Shown here one piece after another: positions 18,837-21,813 of a stretch of 21,813 nt of DNA (position 1 is its first letter; each line of letters starts with the position of its first letter). Under the pieces are notes generated by a model. That model was not told where the DNA came from and did no database searches. It was given only the letters and a program-made list of their open reading frames with translations. Where the stretch lies: positions 1-21,813 of IMG/VR virus record IMGVR_UViG_3300044608_001966. The stretch is one strand, 5' to 3'. Source of the stretch: a virus. Both the position numbers and the translations under genes were made by a program.

Positions 18837-21813
18837 GCCGCGCTCAGAGGCTGCAGGAGCGACTCTCAGCCGTCGAATCTCGACTGGCGCTCAGCCTCCG
18901 CAGACCAATGCACACTGGCCTCGCGCATCTGGCGCCTTTGCGGCAACCGGGCCTGCGGCAGGACTCTGGCGACCCGGTTTCGTCCCTGCTCCGTTCCCTG
19001 CTGGCGGAAGTGCTGCCGGGCGCACAGGTGTTGGACTGGCGGCAGGAGGCCGGCGGCCACACGGGCCGAATGGTGGCCGATGGGCTGGTGTATCGCTGGC
19101 GGGTGGATGGTGATGGTGTGGCCTATCGGCCTGCCTGGGATGGAGTGCGTCAGCGTGGCTGGGAGCTGCGCAGCGATTCGTTCCTGGAGCTGCGCAGCGA
19201 TTCGTTCCTGGAGCTGCGTGCACCTGGTGCCCGGATGGACAGGCGGGGCAGCTCCCAGCCAACAAGCGGCACAAAGCGCAAGTGCAGCACCGGCTACGGA
19301 TGCGGCGCGGCATGCATCAGCCTGCAGAAGGAGTGCCGGATCAACCCTGGTAGCGCCATCGGGAAAAACCGTCTGCGGCGCCTCCAGCAGCTGGCCGCCA
19401 CGGGCGACAAGGGCGCCGAGACCACCGCCACAGCGCTCTCAGCCTCCAGGGGGGCCCCGGCTGCCGAGCGGCTGCGGGATCGCAACGCCAAGCGGGTAGA
19501 GCAGCTTCTGGCCCGGCCCGAAATTGCAGAGTTCTTGCGCACCGGCAAGCTGCCCCAGGGCGCCAGCGCTTCCACTGAGCCCGGCACCGTTCGGAACATG
19601 AGCCCCGGCGAGATCGTTTTCGACCCGGGACGCTTCCAGTACAAGCTCAACGCGACAGAGGGCACAGGAGAGGTGGGCAGCCTCTCTGGCGTTCGGAAAT
19701 GGGATCCGAACCTCGCCGGCGTGATGAGCGTCTGGAAAGACCCTGCCGATGGCAGGATCTACGTGGTGAACGGGCACAACCGGCTCAGCCTGGCGAAACG
19801 CCTTGGCGCCGAAGAGGTGACCGTGCGATTCCTCAAGGCAGCCAACGCCACGGAGGCCCGGGCGATCGGCGCCATGCAGAACATCGCCGAAGGTGCCGGC
19901 ACCCCCATGGATGCCGCCAAGTTCTTCCGCGACACCGGCATCAAGACCCAGAAGGATGTTGAGGCCCGGGGCCTGCCGCTGGGCAGCGGCCAGGCAGAAA
20001 AAGGCCTGCGGCTCAGCAAGCTGCCCAGCGACGTGTTCAACGCCGTGGTGCGTGGCGATCTGAGCGTGAACCGCGGCGCGATCCTCGGCGGCTCCGGCCT
20101 CGATGAGGTGAAGCAGCGCGAGGTGTTCAAGATGATCAGCTCCCGAAAGGCGATCGCTGATCAGACCCTGCTGGAGCTGGTGGAGCACGCCGCTGCGAGC
20201 GAGCAACGCACCCAGACCACGATCGACCTCTTCGGGATGAGCCAGGAGGCCAAAGACAACCTGTTCACCCGGGCCAAGCTCTCCGCCGGCCTGACGGCCA
20301 AAATCGCTCGCGAGAAGCGGTTGTTCAGCACCGTCTCGAAGGCCAAGGCGGCCACCAGCCTGCAGGAGAAGGGTGGCAACGTGATCAACCAGGAGCAAAG
20401 CTCCAAAGTGGCGAGTGAAGCCAGCGAAGCACTGGATGTGTTCAAGCGGCTCAAAAGCGCCAGCGGACCGATCAGCTCCGCTCTCAACCGCGCGGCCGAC
20501 CGGGTGGAGGCGGGGGAATCCGAGAGCACGGTGCGGCAGGAACTTGAGCGGGAGGTGTTTGCCGCTGTGGAGCAAGAGCTGACATCGGCCGGCCTGCGCA
20601 AGCGGCCACGGGCTGACAGCCTGCAGGAGCGGATCGACGCCCTTAAGCGGAAGTGCAGCACCGGCTATGGCTGCGGCAGCGCCTGCATTTCGCTGCGGAA
20701 GGAGTGCCGCAGCAGCCCCAGCTCGACGATTGGCAAGCAACGCCTCAGGCGTCTTTTGGCCATCGCCGCCGGGGAGGGCCCCAAGCAGCGAGGCATCGCT
20801 CCCGTGAAAGCCAAGGAAGCCGGGGAGCTGGCTGCTGGCATTGGGAAGCAGCGGGGGGCCAAAGCCGCACAGCTGCGAATGGTGCGCCAGATCAGCGCTG
20901 AAGCGCCAAACATGACGCCTCGCGAACAGCGGCTGGTCGACCTGGCGAAAAAGCAGCTGACTGCGGCCGATAAGGTGCCAACGCAGTCACCCAAGGCCGC
21001 GGCCAGCCCAGGCGATTTTGGGCTCACCAACCCAAGCCCTCAGACTCCAGGCCAGGCGCCAAAACCGAAGGAGCAAGGTCTCACGACCCAGGACGTGACC
21101 ACCAGCAGCCAACAAGCGGCCTTTGCGCGGCAACAGCAGCAGGCCGCCAGGGCCGCCGGGGATGAGCGCGGCGCACAAGCCTGGCGACAGGAGGAACGCA
21201 CGGTGGAACGCAACCGGCTGGCCAATGCCATCACCACCCGCAACCAAAGCCAGACCGCGCTGTTCGGCGCGACCGAATACGACCAATCCATGCCGCTGCT
21301 TCAGCAGCAGCCTGCCGGGGCCGTTCAACCGCGGCAGACCCCGAAGATCGCTGACGTGTTGAGGCAGACCACCGCCCAGCTCAAGGCGGCGGATGCTCGT
21401 CAAATGGGCATGATCGCCGAGCAGTTGTTCGAGACTTCGTGGACGATCGACCGTCGCACCCGCTTTCGGGGCATGAGCAAAGACCAAGCTCGCGACCAGT
21501 TCAAGGCGGATTTGCTTAAACAAATGCAAGAGCAGGCTGCGTCCCCTGAGGCAGCTGAGCGGGCCGCCGCCATGCGCGACCGCGCTGCAGCGTCTGGTTC
21601 GGTCTCCGGCGCCATGAAAGCTGTGCTCGAGGCCATGCAGGCCCAGGACAAGCGGCTGGAAGACCTGCAACGCAAAGCGATTGATTTGCGCCTTCAGGCG
21701 GAGGAGCAGTTCGGCGACCAAGGCGCGGATCCAACCCTGGGCGGTGGCCGGCCGCGGCGTCGCCTCGGCGGCAGCAAGCGCCGTGATGGCGTGGCTGACA
21801 GCCTGGAGGGCAG
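18833..21813 (+). CDS. Giant Cys-module protein with ParB-like domain (3' end outside window)
   Basis: The frame from ATG 18833 is open to the last base: at least 993 residues, stop not seen. The start overlaps the previous stop (ATGA). Residues 1-110 are unknown, then an ELRSDSFL octapeptide is duplicated (111-126). Module copy 3 follows (Cys 151, 157, 161, 168). Residues about 255-420 resemble ParB-superfamily domains of phage polyvalent proteins: FDPGRFQYKLN, IYVVNGHNRLSLAKRLG (GHNR at 314-317), then EARAIGAMQNIAEG and a helical part. Residues about 420-590 are helical and charged. Module copy 4 follows (Cys 608, 614, 618, 625), then a long Gln/Ala-rich helical segment (YDQSMPLLQQQ, LFETSWTIDRR, LKAVLEAMQAQD-like heptads). 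The visible end, RRDGVADSLEG, looks like the lead-in to another module. Role inferred: virion-borne, multi-domain protein delivered with the DNA. Confidence 0.82.
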   Translation, partial: MSRAQRLQERLSAVESRLALSLRRPMHTGLAHLAPLRQPGLRQDSGDPVSSLLRSLLAEVLPGAQVLDWRQEAGGHTGRMVADGLVYRWRVDGDGVAYRPAWDGVRQRGWELRSDSFLELRSDSFLELRAPGARMDRRGSSQPTSGTKRKCSTGYGCGAACISLQKECRINPGSAIGKNRLRRLQQLAATGDKGAETTATALSASRGAPAAERLRDRNAKRVEQLLARPEIAEFLRTGKLPQGASASTEPGTVRNMSPGEIVFDPGRFQYKLNATEGTGEVGSLSGVRKWDPNLAGVMSVWKDPADGRIYVVNGHNRLSLAKRLGAEEVTVRFLKAANATEARAIGAMQNIAEGAGTPMDAAKFFRDTGIKTQKDVEARGLPLGSGQAEKGLRLSKLPSDVFNAVVRGDLSVNRGAILGGSGLDEVKQREVFKMISSRKAIADQTLLELVEHAAASEQRTQTTIDLFGMSQEAKDNLFTRAKLSAGLTAKIAREKRLFSTVSKAKAATSLQEKGGNVINQEQSSKVASEASEALDVFKRLKSASGPISSALNRAADRVEAGESESTVRQELEREVFAAVEQELTSAGLRKRPRADSLQERIDALKRKCSTGYGCGSACISLRKECRSSPSSTIGKQRLRRLLAIAAGEGPKQRGIAPVKAKEAGELAAGIGKQRGAKAAQLRMVRQISAEAPNMTPREQRLVDLAKKQLTAADKVPTQSPKAAASPGDFGLTNPSPQTPGQAPKPKEQGLTTQDVTTSSQQAAFARQQQQAARAAGDERGAQAWRQEERTVERNRLANAITTRNQSQTALFGATEYDQSMPLLQQQPAGAVQPRQTPKIADVLRQTTAQLKAADARQMGMIAEQLFETSWTIDRRTRFRGMSKDQARDQFKADLLKQMQEQAASPEAAERAAAMRDRAAASGSVSGAMKAVLEAMQAQDKRLEDLQRKAIDLRLQAEEQFGDQGADPTLGGGRPRRRLGGSKRRDGVADSLEG
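19163..19210. repeat. Perfect 24-bp in-frame tandem duplication
   Basis: 19163-19186 is repeated exactly at 19187-19210, doubling ELRSDSFL; the first 8 bases of a third unit follow. It lies between the unknown N-terminal part and module copy 3. Confidence 0.95.
19274..19395 (+). repeat. Cys-module copy 3 (giant protein, first)
   Basis: Cysteine codons at 19283, 19301, 19313 and 19334 give CX5CX3CX6C; downstream INPGSAIGKNRLRRLQQLAA matches the helix of the other copies. The upstream RIDAL lead is missing here, replaced by SQPTSGTKRK. Confidence 0.93.
20621..20770 (+). repeat. Cys-module copy 4 (giant protein, second)
   Basis: Full form: ADSLQERIDALKRK, cysteine codons at 20654, 20672, 20684 and 20705, then SPSSTIGKQRLRRLLAIAAG. 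Bases 20713-20751 equal 6762-6800 of copy 2. Confidence 0.94.

Noticed and set aside
19439-20740. A 433-codon minus-strand frame opposite the giant module gene
   Set aside because: The sense frame has conserved module and ParB-like motifs and continues unbroken; the antisense frame is a composition artefact.

Overview
The window looks like the structural region of a tailed temperate phage, or a prophage, of a picocyanobacterium (Synechococcus/Cyanobium type). Evidence for this is the high GC content, the cyanobacterial style of the encoded sigma factor, a tail protein resembling cyanophage virion proteins, and the large terminase, portal, MuF, integrase and tail-fibre genes. No host housekeeping gene is visible. 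No major capsid protein, prohead protease, tail tube or tape measure gene is visible either, so the window is only part of the element.

Layout, left to right. (1) Positions 3-869 hold the 3' part of the large terminase gene. (2) A leftward pair follows: a LexA-type winged-helix protein without a peptidase domain (870-1199) and a 320-residue sigma-70-family factor (1221-2183). (3) A tight rightward head operon runs from 2284 to 9899: a DUF1073-type portal protein, a J-domain protein, a zinc-metallopeptidase protein, a small unknown protein and a MuF head-morphogenesis protein. (4) A mixed-strand lysogeny/accessory segment runs from 9901 to about 12530: a leftward two-TM protein, a tyrosine integrase, a convergent excisionase-like HTH gene coupled to a small membrane ORF, a one-TM protein and a hairpin terminator. 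(5) A rightward tail/adsorption operon runs from 12621 to 18836: small proteins, a beta-helix-type virion protein, a collagen-like modular fibre, a LamG-like lectin-fold protein and small unknowns. (6) From 18833 past the window end there is one very long open frame (at least 993 residues) with a ParB-like domain.

The most notable signal is a four-cysteine module, CX5CX3CX6C, with a conserved downstream basic helix. It occurs four times in three large proteins that otherwise carry unrelated domains: a J domain, an HExxH metallopeptidase and a ParB-like domain. Stretches of 74 and 39 bp are identical between copies, a truncated start of the module ends the J-domain protein, and the last codons of the window look like the beginning of a further copy. 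I infer a family of 'polyvalent' proteins, probably packaged in the virion and ejected, that share one exchangeable module while their effector domains vary. The architecture is read directly from the sequence; the function is inference.

The genes would work together as follows: terminase and portal package DNA; MuF and the module proteins are head or ejection components; the 12.6-18.8 kb operon builds the adsorption apparatus; integrase and the HTH protein control integration; and the sigma/LexA-like pair are candidate regulators of late or lysogenic expression.
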